From Nitrospira sp. (lineage in GTDB: Bacteria; Nitrospirota; Nitrospiria; Nitrospirales; Nitrospiraceae): a stretch of DNA of 64,000 bases. A program made the position numbers and the translations under genes. The stretch covers positions 620,001-684,000 of the forward strand of contig CP126123.1 in assembly GCA_030123605.1 (NCBI GenBank), read 5' to 3'. This document shows positions 26,517 through 35,910 of this stretch, one piece after another. The notes under the pieces were generated by a model. That model was not told the DNA's origin, searched no databases, and was given only the letters and a program-made list of their open reading frames with translations. How positions within the stretch are numbered: position 1 is the first letter of the stretch; every line of letters starts with the position of its first letter.

Positions 26517-27311
26517 GATCGGCGCGGATTTCATGATGAATTCTTCAAGCTCTTCCGTGATGTCGGTGACGCTGCCGCGATCGTCTTTGAGTGCAGCCAA
26601 CTCCTGCCGTTCGACGTATTTCACCAACCCCACCCCCTTGGCGAACCAAGCGGTCATGACGTCCGTGCCGACCGCCGTCCGGTCGGCGGAGGACAGTTTG
26701 ATCCGAAGCGTCATCCTCGCTTCCACCCGTATCGCATCGGCATAGGTACCGGCCGGCACCGTGACCGATTCCAGGCCGAGCACCGTCGAATGTCCTTCGA
26801 CATCCACATGTTCGTTGGTTCCGTCTCCGTCGATATCGCTCCCGAAATCGATATCCGTACGATTGAATTGTTGAAACGACTGCGACACTTTCAGGGGAAA
26901 CCGGATGATCTGATACGGCACCAGCTGCCTCTCCAACGGGGTCCCGGGCTCGGAGCCGTAGTAGACGATGCCGGCCGCATCGCGGCGGTAGAAGCTGTCG
27001 GAAGGACCGTGGTTGCCGGGGTTGGTATCGTGAAAGACACTGACCGTCAGGCCGCCTTTCAAGGTACGGGTTCCGGTCACCGAGGACACGTTAGTGAAAT
27101 ACTTATGCTCGATCGTCTGCAACGGCCCTTCCGTGATCTGTCCACGGTATTGCCAGCGCGTGCCGATGCTGTCCGGAAAATAATCGGCGGATTGGGCGAT
27201 GCTCTCGTTGCCCTCGGCCGCGTGAGCCTGTTCTTGCGCCGACCACAAGGCCGCGCATCCGAACAGTCCTATTCCGACGAGGGTCGAGCGAATCAGCTTC
27301 TGAACGATCAC
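26406..27311 (-). CDS. Secreted hypothetical protein
   Basis: The start is GTG 27311, with a TTGGAGGCTACCC leader, rather than the upstream in-frame ATGs, which lie in sequence shared with the divergent SDR gene. The 301-residue product has a signal peptide (cleavage near QAHA/AEG). The mature part is beta-rich, beginning DYFPDSIGTRWQYRG and containing VTVPAGTYADAIRVEARM, a pattern seen in bacterial periplasmic proteins of unknown role. Its last 37 codons overlap the 3' end of putA on the other strand, so the C-terminal stretch (GLFADDAGGHKLF onward) may be a recent readthrough extension. Confidence 0.7.
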   Translation of the reverse strand: MIVQKLIRSTLVGIGLFGCAALWSAQEQAHAAEGNESIAQSADYFPDSIGTRWQYRGQITEGPLQTIEHKYFTNVSSVTGTRTLKGGLTVSVFHDTNPGNHGPSDSFYRRDAAGIVYYGSEPGTPLERQLVPYQIIRFPLKVSQSFQQFNRTDIDFGSDIDGDGTNEHVDVEGHSTVLGLESVTVPAGTYADAIRVEARMTLRIKLSSADRTAVGTDVMTAWFAKGVGLVKYVERQELAALKDDRGSVTDITEELEEFIMKSAPILQGRGESTPQGLFADDAGGHKLFQVLFSAGLRAYPR

Positions 27312-27413
27312 GGGTAGCCTCCAATGAAAAAATGACCGTACCATACTCGCCGAACAGCAGCAAGCCGGGCTGTCCCTTGCCTTCCGCTCTACCTCCTCGC
27401 ATAATCGCTCGCC

Positions 27414-28172
27414 GTGATACCGGTGCCCCCTCCACAGAGTGAGCTTGTTCGAGAAGCCAGAACCGTGCTGGTGACCGGCGCCTCCGGCGGAATCGGGCGT
27501 GGACTTTGTCTTGCCTTTGCCCGCGCCGGCTGCTGGATCGGTGTGCACTACTTCCGTCATGAAAAGGCAGCGGAAGAGACCCTGGCGCTTGTCTCGGAAG
27601 CCGGTGGGCAAGGATCGCTCTACCAGGCGGATATACGATCGAGCCGTGCGGTTCAGGTCATGGTCGAAGCCATCGTACGGCAGCGCGGGCGACTCGATAT
27701 CCTGCTCTGCAATGCAGGGACCGCGAGCGGACAGCTGGTGATGACCTGTCCGGAAGCGGAATGGGCCCGGATCATCGATACGAATTTGACCGGCACCTAT
27801 CGTTGTATGGCGGCTGCGGCTGCTTCCATGATGACACAGGGAGGGGGCTCCATCGTCGTGGTCGGGTCCTATGCCGGTTTGCAGGGAACGACCGGACAGG
27901 GCGCCTATGCGGCTTCGAAGGCCGGGCTCACCGGTCTCGTGAAAACGGCAGCACGTGAATGGGGGCCCAACAATATCCGTGTCAATCTGGCCTGTCCAGG
28001 CCGACACCAGACCGCGATGACCGGCGATTCGTTTCCTTCAGCTCGGCAGCTTCGCGACCATGTCTTGGGACGAGCCTCGAATCTCGATGACGTGGGCAAG
28101 GCGATCTGCCTGCTGACGCAGCTTTCCGATGTGTCGGGCCAGATATGGAACCTAGACAGCCGCATTCCCTAA
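27414..28172 (+). CDS. Short-chain dehydrogenase/reductase (FabG-like)
   Basis: This is an NAD(P)-dependent SDR oxidoreductase of 252 residues with a GTG start. The Rossmann motif is TGASGGIG (21-28), NAG lies in LLCNAGTASG, the catalytic Ser is in VVVGSYAG, and Tyr165-x3-Lys169 is in AYAASKAG. It resembles 3-oxoacyl-ACP reductases. The next gene is bioD, so a part in biotin pimeloyl-chain synthesis is conceivable, but the 108-bp gap and the lack of other bio genes leave this open. Confidence 0.85.
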   Translation: MIPVPPPQSELVREARTVLVTGASGGIGRGLCLAFARAGCWIGVHYFRHEKAAEETLALVSEAGGQGSLYQADIRSSRAVQVMVEAIVRQRGRLDILLCNAGTASGQLVMTCPEAEWARIIDTNLTGTYRCMAAAAASMMTQGGGSIVVVGSYAGLQGTTGQGAYAASKAGLTGLVKTAAREWGPNNIRVNLACPGRHQTAMTGDSFPSARQLRDHVLGRASNLDDVGKAICLLTQLSDVSGQIWNLDSRIP

Positions 28173-28280
28173 TCGGATGCTGATGGCCATTTTGAGCATC
28201 CTGGTGGGCGGGATATTGAGTCGTCGATTTCACGGGACGAAACAGTGTAGTTCACAGTTTGCAGATGGAAAGAACGGAGA

Positions 28281-29045
28281 ATGGGGAACGGAGTGTTCGT
28301 GACAGGGACGGATACCGGAGTCGGCAAGACCGTTGTCTCCGCCGCACTGGTGCGGCGGCTTGTGCAAGCCGGTTGCTCGGTCGGAGTGATGAAGCCGGTC
28401 GAGACCGGTGTGCGGGCCGGTGCGCAGGATGCCGGCGACGCCGGTCGATTGATGGCTGCGGCGGGAGTCGAGGATACGCTCGATCTCGTCTCGCCCTACC
28501 GATTTCACGCTCCCCTTGCTCCCTTCGCCGCCGCTTGTGAGGAGGAACGGAGTATCGATAGGGAGCGGATTCTCCGGCGATATGAACGACTGACGAGCCG
28601 CTATGCTTGTGTCGTCGTCGAAGGGGCAGGCGGTCTGCTCGTTCCGATGGGCAGCGATTGGTCCATGCGCGATCTGATCGGTCGGTTGCAACTGCCTGTC
28701 GTTCTGGTGGGACGAGCAGGACTCGGCGGGATCAACCATGCGCTCCTGACGCTGGAATCCCTTGAACGAGCCGGCATCGGGACCCTCGCGCTGGTGTTGA
28801 ATGAGACCAGACCAGCTTCGACGTCTTATGAACAGGAACAGGTCGCGTCGACGGTCGCTCTGTTGCGGGAGCGGGCCGGTGTTCCTGTGCTGGGACCGCT
28901 TCCCTACCAGGCAGGGCTGGACCATGGTTGGTGTGCTGCGATCGAGACGTTGGCTCGGAGTCGCCCTATCAAGGATCTCGCCGATCGCCTGTTGAGAGAG
29001 ATTGTCGGAAATTCCGAATCGCCGCTCCTAGGTCAGGAGCCTTGA
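28281..29045 (+). CDS. bioD: Dethiobiotin synthetase
   Basis: BioD uses ATP and CO2 to close the ureido ring of 7,8-diaminopelargonate, giving dethiobiotin. The 254-residue product has the P-loop GTDTGVGKT (9-17), GVMKPVETG (substrate lysine region) and VVVEGAGGLLVP, the standard family blocks. The ATG at 28281 follows ACGGAGA. Its 3' end overlaps the convergent thiE gene by 77 bp. Biotin made here is needed by the AccB subunit encoded 2 kb away. Confidence 0.93.
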   Translation: MGNGVFVTGTDTGVGKTVVSAALVRRLVQAGCSVGVMKPVETGVRAGAQDAGDAGRLMAAAGVEDTLDLVSPYRFHAPLAPFAAACEEERSIDRERILRRYERLTSRYACVVVEGAGGLLVPMGSDWSMRDLIGRLQLPVVLVGRAGLGGINHALLTLESLERAGIGTLALVLNETRPASTSYEQEQVASTVALLRERAGVPVLGPLPYQAGLDHGWCAAIETLARSRPIKDLADRLLREIVGNSESPLLGQEP

Positions 29046-29592
29046 GAATCGCCGAGATGACGGCAAGGCCGTCAGCCCCTGCCGCGATGACCTCCCCTGC
29101 CGAGCCTTCTGTGATCCCTCCGATCGCAAAGATCGGCAGATCGGTCAGGGGCCGCACCACGCCCAACCCTTCGATTCCCACCACCGGTTCGTGATCGGTC
29201 TTGGTCGTAGTTCCGAAGAGCGGGCCGAATCCGATGTAATCCGGCCGGGCTGTGGCCGCTTCGCGCACCTGGGCTTGATTGTGCGTGGACAGGCCGACTA
29301 TTTTGTCCGGCCCCAGCAGCTTGCGTGCGTAGGCGATGGGCAGGTCTTCCTGTCCCAGATGCACACCATCCGCCTGCACGGCCATGGCCAGGTCGCAACG
29401 GTCGTTGATGATCAATACAGCACCGACCTCCGTCGCGGCCTGCCGCAGAGCGAGAGCTTGTCGATAGGCCTCTTTCATCGAGGCCTGCTTGTCTCGATAT
29501 TGGAAGAGGCGGATGCCGTGACCGGCCGCTTCTCGGAGCAAGTCGGTCAGCGGACGGTCTGAACGGACGATTGGGTCGAGGATGAGATACAA
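28969..29592 (-). CDS. thiE: Thiamine-phosphate synthase
   Basis: ThiE joins hydroxymethylpyrimidine pyrophosphate and thiazole phosphate to form thiamine phosphate. The 207-residue TIM barrel shows QYRDKQAS, INDRCDLAMAVQADGVHLGQEDLP, YIGFGPLFGTTTK and FAIGGI, all family hallmarks. The only conventional start in the expected place is TTG 29592. The frame upstream is open to a TGA shared with the accC stop and contains no ATG, GTG or other TTG, so a non-standard start or TTG must be used. It is the last gene of the tsaD-to-thiE cluster. Confidence 0.92.
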   Translation of the reverse strand: MYLILDPIVRSDRPLTDLLREAAGHGIRLFQYRDKQASMKEAYRQALALRQAATEVGAVLIINDRCDLAMAVQADGVHLGQEDLPIAYARKLLGPDKIVGLSTHNQAQVREAATARPDYIGFGPLFGTTTKTDHEPVVGIEGLGVVRPLTDLPIFAIGGITEGSAGEVIAAGADGLAVISAILKAPDLGAAIRNFRQSLSTGDRRDP

Positions 29593-29655
29593 CCCTTTGA
29601 GGAACTGCTGTCGGTCGGCTTGAGACGTGACGCGCTCCCTGGTATCTAGCGTGAA

Positions 29656-31005
29656 TCAGGAGGACTGGTTGGCAAGAAAGCGATCGAGGAACGTCGTGGA
29701 GACATGGCCCTTCTGAAAGTCCGGATCGGTGAAGATCCGCCGGTGGAGCGGGATCGTCGTCTTGATGCCTTCGATGACGAACTCGTCCAGCGCACGGCGC
29801 ATGCGGGCCATGGCTTCCTGGCGGTCGCGGCCGTGGGTAATCAGTTTGGCGATCAAGGAATCGTAATGGGGCACCACGACGGCGTTCGGCTCCATCGCGG
29901 AATCGACACGGACGCCGAACCCTCCGGGAGCCGAGTATTTCGTGATTTGTCCTGGACAGGGCGTGAACTTTTCCGGGTCCTCGGCATTGATCCGGCATTC
30001 GAAACTGTGCCCGTTCAGCTTGATGTCCGGCTGCTTGAACGAGAGCACCATGCCGGAGGCGATCCGGATTTGCTCTTTGATCAGATCGATGCCGGTGACC
30101 ATTTCCGTGATGGGATGCTCGACTTGAATGCGCGTGTTCACTTCCATGAAGAAGAAGTTGCGATCCTTGTCCAGGAGAAACTCCACCGTGCCGACGCTGC
30201 TGTAGTGAATGGCCTTGACGGCTTCGACTGCGACGCGGCCGATTTCGCGCCGTAACCGTTCGTCGATCGCCGGCGACGGGGTTTCTTCGACCAGCTTCTG
30301 GTGGCGGCGTTGGATCGAACAATCCCGTTCGCCGAGGTGCACCACGTGGCCGCGATGGTCGGCCACGATCTGCACCTCGATGTGACGTGGTTCGAGAAAG
30401 TACCGTTCGAGGTAGACTCCGTCGTGGCCGAAGGTGGACTTCGCTTCGGCCTGCGCCGCCTGAAACGCACGCGCCAATTCCTCCGGTTTGTTCACCACGC
30501 GCATGCCGCGGCCGCCGCCTCCGGCGGAGGCCTTGATGATGACGGGGAAACCGATGGTCTTCGCCGCTTCCTGCGCATCCTGCTCGCTTCGGAGTTCGCC
30601 GGGACTGCCGGGTGTGACCGGGAGTCCCCGTTTCGCGACGACTTCGCGGGCTTTGGACTTGTCGCCCATCAACGCGATGTTTTCCGACGTGGGACCGATG
30701 AACTTGATCCCGATCGATTCGCACACCTCCGCAAAGTGCGCGTTTTCGGAAAGGAACCCATAGCCCGGATGGATGGCGTCGGCGCCGGTGATCTCGGCGG
30801 CACTCAAGACGTTGGGAATATTGCGGTAGCTCAGCGCCGAGTCCGGCGGGCCGACGCAGACGTGTTCGTCCGCCGCCCGCACATGCAGCCCCGCCGCATC
30901 CGCTTCGGAATGGATCGCGACGGTCTTGATGCCGAGTTCTTTGCAGGCTCGGATGACTCGAAGCGCGATCTCCCCGCGATTGGCGACCAAGACTTTCTTA
31001 AACAC
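29656..31005 (-). CDS. accC: Acetyl-CoA carboxylase, biotin carboxylase subunit
   Basis: AccC carboxylates the biotin of AccB with bicarbonate and ATP, the first step of fatty-acid synthesis. The 449-residue ATP-grasp protein begins [19 protein letters not shown]. It has [15 protein letters not shown], the Gly-rich [13 protein letters not shown] loop (about 160-172) and [18 protein letters not shown] with the metal and catalytic residues. Length and order are typical. It follows accB by 84 bp on the same strand. Confidence 0.97.
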   Translation of the reverse strand: MFKKVLVANRGEIALRVIRACKELGIKTVAIHSEADAAGLHVRAADEHVCVGPPDSALSYRNIPNVLSAAEITGADAIHPGYGFLSENAHFAEVCESIGIKFIGPTSENIALMGDKSKAREVVAKRGLPVTPGSPGELRSEQDAQEAAKTIGFPVIIKASAGGGGRGMRVVNKPEELARAFQAAQAEAKSTFGHDGVYLERYFLEPRHIEVQIVADHRGHVVHLGERDCSIQRRHQKLVEETPSPAIDERLRREIGRVAVEAVKAIHYSSVGTVEFLLDKDRNFFFMEVNTRIQVEHPITEMVTGIDLIKEQIRIASGMVLSFKQPDIKLNGHSFECRINAEDPEKFTPCPGQITKYSAPGGFGVRVDSAMEPNAVVVPHYDSLIAKLITHGRDRQEAMARMRRALDEFVIEGIKTTIPLHRRIFTDPDFQKGHVSTTFLDRFLANQSS

Positions 31006-31089
31006 GACCTGCTCCGCCGTGGATCAGACTATGAAGCCCCACGTTCATACGATTGTGCAAATGCCGATAGGCCGTCGAGGGTTGTGTCG

Positions 31090-31668
31090 TCAAGGTGCGG
31101 CGTTGGGATCGATCAAGAAGAGCGGTTGTCCATACTCGACGGGCTTGGTGCTTTCCGCCAGGATTTTGGTGATTCTTCCGTCTGCCTCGGACTCGATCTC
31201 GTTCATGAGCTTCATGGCTTCTACGATACAGAGGACCTGACCCTTCTTCACATAGTCCCCCTCTTCCACATAGGGGTCTGCATCCGGTGAGGGAGACCGG
31301 TAAAAGGTCCCGACGATGGGCGACGTAATTGTGACCAGGCCTTCCGTGCCCGACGGAGCCTGCACTTGTGCGGAAGCCTGGGTGCCGACCGTCGGTGCCT
31401 GGCTGTGGATCGTTTCCACGGCCTGGGTCGACGTCGGTCTGATCATCGGTTCGTGCCGGATGCGGATACGCATCCCGCTGCGTTCGATCTCCAACTCGGT
31501 CAGATGATTGCGCTTCAGCAGATCGGCCAGCTGTTGAATCTGAGCGACATGGTCCTGGTGCAGCAGGAGCTGGTCCGCTCCAGGAGGCCGGGGTGCGAAC
31601 GCGCCGGGCAGCACGATCGGCTTGCCGATGTCCCCGCGCTTTCCGCCCTTTTTGCGTGATGGACTCAA
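31090..31668 (-). CDS. accB: Biotin carboxyl carrier protein of acetyl-CoA carboxylase
   Basis: AccB carries carboxybiotin between AccC and the carboxyltransferase. The 192-residue product has a basic N-terminal extension, a helical segment ([20 protein letters not shown]), an Ala/Pro/Gln linker and the biotinyl domain. The domain carries the VEAMKLMNE motif, whose Lys153 is the biotinylation site. [23 protein letters not shown] is the usual domain start. The ATG overlaps the efp stop by four bases. The N-terminus is about 35 residues longer than usual, so a later start remains possible. Confidence 0.95.
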   Translation of the reverse strand: MSPSRKKGGKRGDIGKPIVLPGAFAPRPPGADQLLLHQDHVAQIQQLADLLKRNHLTELEIERSGMRIRIRHEPMIRPTSTQAVETIHSQAPTVGTQASAQVQAPSGTEGLVTITSPIVGTFYRSPSPDADPYVEEGDYVKKGQVLCIVEAMKLMNEIESEADGRITKILAESTKPVEYGQPLFLIDPNAAP

Positions 31669-32225
31669 CGCACACGCTCCACGAATTCACGGGTTCTGGT
31701 ATCGATGCGGATGGTTTCTCCCACTTCCAGGTAGAGCGGAACCTTGATCGTTGCACCCGTTTCCACGATGGCCGGCTTGCTGCCGCCCGAAGCCGTATCG
31801 CCGCGGACACCGGGCTCACCGTCCACCACCTTCAGCTCGATGAACGTCGGCAAGACGACGGTGATCGGGCGGTGTTCGTAGATGAGAATTTGGGCGATCA
31901 TATTTTCTTTGAGCAGGTCGGCGTTGCTCCCCAGCTGGCTCTTCTCGTAGGTAAACTGCTCGTAGGTGGCCGTATCCATGAAGGTGTAGGAGTCGCCGGT
32001 AGCATAGAGGAACTGCATCTCGCATTCCTCGAGGTCCGGCTCGTCGAACCGCTCGCCGGAGCGAAAGGTCCGGTCGAGAACGTTGCCCGTCAGAAAACTT
32101 TTCAGCTTCGTCCGGACGAAGGCGCCGCCCTTTCCCGGCTTCACATGTTGAAATTCCACGATATAGAAGGGTTGGCCCTCCACCATCAATCGGCTGCCGT
32201 TTCGAAAATCTGCGGTCGAAATCAC
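31665..32225 (-). CDS. efp: Translation elongation factor P
   Basis: EF-P relieves ribosome stalling at polyproline stretches. The GTG start at 32225, seven bases after AAGGAG, gives the standard 186-residue length; a longer frame to 32255 lacks a signal. [12 protein letters not shown] carries Lys32, equivalent to the lysine or modification site in the KOW-like domain [21 protein letters not shown] and [23 protein letters not shown] are domain II-III landmarks. No modification enzyme (EpmA/B, EarP) is adjacent. It is coupled to accB. Confidence 0.96.
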   Translation of the reverse strand: MISTADFRNGSRLMVEGQPFYIVEFQHVKPGKGGAFVRTKLKSFLTGNVLDRTFRSGERFDEPDLEECEMQFLYATGDSYTFMDTATYEQFTYEKSQLGSNADLLKENMIAQILIYEHRPITVVLPTFIELKVVDGEPGVRGDTASGGSKPAIVETGATIKVPLYLEVGETIRIDTRTREFVERVR

Positions 32226-32251
32226 AACAACACTCCTTGGTACGACAAAGT

Positions 32252-32749
32252 TCAACGGCGCGCGGCCGCGGGTTTTCTGTTCGATGCGGATCCAGGACGC
32301 GATGCTGTACGGTTGGCGTCGAGGTGGGTGACGAGTCCTTCCAACGCCAAAAGATAGCCGGTGGGTCCGAATCCGGAAATCTGTCCCAAGGCGACCGCGG
32401 CGACGAAGGAATGACGGCGAAATTCCTCCCGCCGATGAATGTTCGAGAGGTGCACCTCCACCGTCGGCAGGGCGACGGCGGCGATCGCATCACGTATCGC
32501 GATACTGGTATGGGTGTAGGCGGCAGGATTGATCACGATTCCGTCGAAACGGCCCTCGGCATTCTGAATCCACGTGATCAATTCTCCTTCCATATTCGAC
32601 TGTTTGATCTCCACCTCGATTCCCAACTCGCCGGCGCGGTGGGCGATGGCCTTGTCGAGATCGGCCAACGACAGGTGTCCGTAGACGGATGGTTCTCGCG
32701 TCCCCAGCAGGTTCAAATTGGGACCATGAAGCACGAGCAGCCGCAGCAT
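32252..32749 (-). CDS. aroQ: Type II 3-dehydroquinate dehydratase
   Basis: AroQ dehydrates 3-dehydroquinate in the shikimate pathway. The 165-residue flavodoxin-like protein has [16 protein letters not shown] (catalytic Arg/Tyr loop), [16 protein letters not shown] and [18 protein letters not shown] with the active-site His, in the right order. The C-terminal tail beyond GLVTHLDA is longer than usual and basic. It lies 26 bp before efp; this aroQ-efp-accB-accC order is common in bacteria. Confidence 0.95.
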   Translation of the reverse strand: MLRLLVLHGPNLNLLGTREPSVYGHLSLADLDKAIAHRAGELGIEVEIKQSNMEGELITWIQNAEGRFDGIVINPAAYTHTSIAIRDAIAAVALPTVEVHLSNIHRREEFRRHSFVAAVALGQISGFGPTGYLLALEGLVTHLDANRTASRPGSASNRKPAAARR

Positions 32750-32878
32750 GTCTCTGTAGTGCGTCTCGGTTATTCAGTAGGCTGCAGTGGATAGGGTTGC
32801 CAGCAGCGGCGGCATTGTAACAGGCTGTTCCAGGTGGGTCAAACGCTGTTCGGAGAAGAATCGTTCGGATGGAATGGG

Positions 32879-33547
32879 TTACAGCCGATCGTGATCGGCC
32901 CTGCGTTGTGTCTGAATGGTACAGAGCCAGGCTTCCAGGCGGGCGATCGTTGCGGCATGTTTCATGACCGGAGGTTCAGGAACCGGCTCCGGCGACAGGA
33001 CCGTTGTAGGAGCTGCCTGTTCCGGCGCCGTTGCGACAGGCATTGTTTCCTGTACCGACTCCGGTTTGGATTCAGCGGTGGCCCGACTCTTCTTGCCCGT
33101 AGATTTGGGAACAGCGTCTGAAGCGCCGGTGATGCTGCGTTTGATTGAGAGCGCCTCTTCATCGTGGGGATTGGCGACCAGGATCGCATGGCAGGAGCGC
33201 AGAGCCGACTCGGCTTGTCCCTCAGCGTGAAACAGTTTGGCCAGAATCCGGTGTGCGCGAAGGTTGTCGGGGCTGTGCGTGACGACCTGTTCCAGAATCG
33301 CTTTCGCTTTCGCCTGCTGTCCCAACTGATCGTAGACGCGACCCAACGCCGCCATGGCGGTGACAAAATTCGGATAGACCGAGAGGCCGTCTTCGAGCAC
33401 CGCCGCCGCTTCCTGCCACATGTCTGCCTTGATATAGGCTTCCGCGAGGGGCAGAAACATTTTGGAGCGGGGGTCCTTGGCGAAGGCGGTCGCGAGCCGG
33501 TCGATTTCGGCGCTGTTGGAAGGACCACGACCTTGCGACGAAGCCAC
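32879..33547 (-). CDS. Tetratricopeptide repeat protein
   Basis: This 222-residue protein has three to four TPR-like helix pairs in residues about 10-140. Examples are FLPLAEAYIKADMWQEAAAV, AMAALGRVYDQLGQQAKAKA and AHRILAKLFHAEGQAESALR. The C-terminal half is Pro/Ala/Glu-rich and unstructured, ending in a short helix. It is a probable scaffold or complex-assembly protein with no enzymatic motif. It starts 3 bp after the coaBC stop, so it belongs to the same operon. Confidence 0.85.
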   Translation of the reverse strand: MASSQGRGPSNSAEIDRLATAFAKDPRSKMFLPLAEAYIKADMWQEAAAVLEDGLSVYPNFVTAMAALGRVYDQLGQQAKAKAILEQVVTHSPDNLRAHRILAKLFHAEGQAESALRSCHAILVANPHDEEALSIKRSITGASDAVPKSTGKKSRATAESKPESVQETMPVATAPEQAAPTTVLSPEPVPEPPVMKHAATIARLEAWLCTIQTQRRADHDRL

Positions 33548-33550
33548 GCG

Positions 33551-34804
33551 TTATTCCTTGCGGTCGGTTCGCGACAGATTTTTTCCCGATCGTCGGACGA
33601 CCGGCACCGTCAGCATGCGGTCGAGAATCCGATCGGCGACATCACGTTTGGACAGGAGCGGCAGCTCCTCGGTCTGTCCGTTTCGATCCAAAAGGATGAC
33701 TCGATTGCTGTCCGATCCGAATCCGGAAGCGACGGCCGTCACGTCGTTCGCGACCAGCAGATCCACGTCCTTAGCATGCAGTTTTTCCCGCGCATGGGCA
33801 AGCAGATCCTCGGTTTCCGCCGCAAACCCCACGAGCAGTTGCGTTGTCCGGCGAGCGGACAGTTCCAAAAGAATGTCCTCGGTCGGTTCCAATTCAAGGC
33901 CGGTGATCGGACGGTGACGTTTCTTGAGTTTCTGCATTGACGGTCTGACCGGACGGAAGTCTGCGACCGCCGCAGCCATGATGACCGTATCGCTCCAGGA
34001 CAACCGGCTCAAGACGGCCTTTCTCATCTCCTCCGCCGTCGTCACCGAAAGCAACGCGATTCCGCCCGGCGGCGTAAGTGCCGTGGGGCCTGAGACCAAG
34101 ACCACTTCGGCCCCGCGATCCCTGGCCGCTTCTGCGAGGGCATAGCCCATTTTCCCGGACGAACGATTGGAAATGAACCGTACCGGATCGATGGCTTCTT
34201 GTGTGGGGCCGGCGGAAATCAAAACCCGGCGGCCGCTCCAATCCCGACGCGGACGGACGGTCGCTTGGACCGCAGCCAGGATATGTTGTTCTTCCGCCAA
34301 CCGTCCTCGCCCGATGTGGCCCGATGCCAACGGTCCCTCTTCCGGTTCTACGACCAGAACCCCGCGCCGTCGTAAGGTTGCGACATGTTCGACGACGGTC
34401 GGGTGTCGCCACATGTCGCCGTCCATGGCCGGGGCGACGATCACCGGACAATGGGTCGTCAGGAGCATGGTGGACAGGAGATCGTCTGCGAGTCCGAGGG
34501 CCGCCTTGGCCAGGCAATTGGCCGTGGCCGGCGCAATCACGACGGCATCCGCCTCCTCGGGAAGAGACAGGTGCAACATTTCCTGGTGAGCTTCGAAGAG
34601 GTCGGTCGCCACGTGGGCGCCTGACAACACTTCAAAGGTGAGCGGGGTCACAAAGCGACAGGCCCCCGCTGTCATGACGACGCGGACCTGCGCGGATTCG
34701 CGACGAAGCAGACGCAGGAGCCCCACGGCCTTGTAGGCGGCGATACTCCCGGTGACGCCGAGTATGAGACGAGCACCGATGAGTGAAGGGCCGGTCGTCT
34801 GCAC
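33551..34804 (-). CDS. coaBC: Bifunctional PPC decarboxylase / PPC synthetase
   Basis: CoaBC makes phosphopantothenoylcysteine and decarboxylates it to phosphopantetheine for coenzyme A. The 417-residue product has a GTG start. The CoaC half shows GVTGSIAAYKA, His78 and PATAN (92-96). The CoaB half shows ISAGPTQEAIDPVRFISN and RSSGKMG. Two CoaC residues differ from the Escherichia coli pattern: PAMDGDMW has Asp128 where PAMN is usual, and ASGHIG has Ser161 where Cys is usual. I recall similar paired changes in other phyla, so activity is likely retained. Confidence 0.95.
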   Translation of the reverse strand: MQTTGPSLIGARLILGVTGSIAAYKAVGLLRLLRRESAQVRVVMTAGACRFVTPLTFEVLSGAHVATDLFEAHQEMLHLSLPEEADAVVIAPATANCLAKAALGLADDLLSTMLLTTHCPVIVAPAMDGDMWRHPTVVEHVATLRRRGVLVVEPEEGPLASGHIGRGRLAEEQHILAAVQATVRPRRDWSGRRVLISAGPTQEAIDPVRFISNRSSGKMGYALAEAARDRGAEVVLVSGPTALTPPGGIALLSVTTAEEMRKAVLSRLSWSDTVIMAAAVADFRPVRPSMQKLKKRHRPITGLELEPTEDILLELSARRTTQLLVGFAAETEDLLAHAREKLHAKDVDLLVANDVTAVASGFGSDSNRVILLDRNGQTEELPLLSKRDVADRILDRMLTVPVVRRSGKNLSRTDRKE

Positions 34805-34813
34805 GGAGCGGGA

Positions 34814-35176
34814 CTACTCCTCGCCCTCCGGAGCGGCGGCGGGTTTGACGGTATCGTCCACGTAGATACTGAGTTCCTTCTTGATTTCCTTGGCGTCTTC
34901 GCCGGTCATCATGGCCATGCGTTCCGTCTCGCCTTCCTTGACGCGTTTCGATTCTTTGATGGCGTCACGGGCTTCCTTTCCGCAGAGGAACTTCACTTTG
35001 TGCTGCAGCACTTCATCGAGCGCGATGCTGGTTTCTTTCGTGAATTTGGAGGCGCCTGCCGTCCGCGCGCCCTGGACCAGGTGTTTGGCCCGCTGCGCGG
35101 CGACGATGACCAACCGGTGTCGTGAATCGAATTCGCCGGGGGCGTATTCCGGTAACAGGGATAACATGTCAACCAT
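34814..35176 (-). CDS. rpoZ: DNA-directed RNA polymerase omega subunit
   Basis: Omega aids RNA polymerase assembly and can mediate ppGpp response. The 120-residue product has the omega core with DSRHRLVIVAAQRAKHLVQGA and a following helix (SIALDEVL). A longer acidic C-terminal tail follows. Its start overlaps the gmk stop by eight bases, and the gmk-rpoZ-coaBC order is widely conserved, which supports the call despite the divergent sequence. Confidence 0.88.
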   Translation of the reverse strand: MVDMLSLLPEYAPGEFDSRHRLVIVAAQRAKHLVQGARTAGASKFTKETSIALDEVLQHKVKFLCGKEARDAIKESKRVKEGETERMAMMTGEDAKEIKKELSIYVDDTVKPAAAPEGEE

Positions 35177-35885
35177 GGTGCGTCTGCTCCTTTGATAGGG
35201 GGGCGGAGGAGGAATTTCCCCGCGCTCCCTCTTTGTCGAGAATGAATTTTTCTTCCAGCCAGGTCATGTTGAGTCGCTTGGTCTTGGTCCGTTCCGCCAG
35301 AAAAATGCTTTCGAGTTCTTTGAGGGACTGTTTCAAGTCGTCGTTCCGGACGATGTAATAGTATTCTCGGTAGCTCCAGACCTCTTCCTTGGCCTTCTGC
35401 AGTCGGCGTTGAATTTCGTCCGGCGAGTCTCCCGCCCTGTTCTGGAGCCTCGTCCGCAACGTGTCGAACGACGGCGGGAGAATAAAAATGTAAACGGCAT
35501 CTTCAAACTTTTTCTTCACCGACCGCGCCCCCTGCACGTCGATTTCGAGCAGGACATCGATGCCCTGCTCCATCTTATCCGACAGCATTTTCCTGGGCGT
35601 ACCGTACAGGTTCCCGTACACATGAGCCCATTCGACGAATTCATTGCGGTCGATCATCTGTCGGAAGGTGGTCTCATCCAGAAAATAATAATCTTGCCCC
35701 TCCACCTCTCCCGGGCGCGGCTTGCGGGTCGTGTAGGAAACCGAGTGCCAGAGTCCCGGAACGTTGGCGGCGATCTGCTTGCACAGGGTGGTTTTCCCCG
35801 TGCCGGACGGGGCGGACACGATGAACAGAATGCCCCGGCGCACCTGAGCCGGTTTGTCGTTGGATGGAACTGGTGTCTGGTTCAT
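35169..35885 (-). CDS. gmk: Guanylate kinase
   Basis: Gmk phosphorylates GMP to GDP with ATP. The 238-residue product has the P-loop SAPSGTGKTTLCKQ, SVSYTTRKPRPGEVEGQDYYF (GMP-binding), EWAHVYGNLYGTP and VLLEIDVQGARSVKKKF, all standard. The N-terminal 15 residues and the C-terminal tail after the core are slightly longer than usual. It lies between yicC and rpoZ in the usual order. Confidence 0.96.
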   Translation of the reverse strand: MNQTPVPSNDKPAQVRRGILFIVSAPSGTGKTTLCKQIAANVPGLWHSVSYTTRKPRPGEVEGQDYYFLDETTFRQMIDRNEFVEWAHVYGNLYGTPRKMLSDKMEQGIDVLLEIDVQGARSVKKKFEDAVYIFILPPSFDTLRTRLQNRAGDSPDEIQRRLQKAKEEVWSYREYYYIVRNDDLKQSLKELESIFLAERTKTKRLNMTWLEEKFILDKEGARGNSSSAPLSKEQTHHG

Positions 35886-35910
35886 AGGTCAGCCGGCGGC
35901 GACGCCGGCC

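Noticed and set aside
29072-30724. 550-codon frame overlapping accC and thiE on the same strand
   Set aside because: It is an Arg/Pro/Ser-rich out-of-frame translation across two well-recognised genes.
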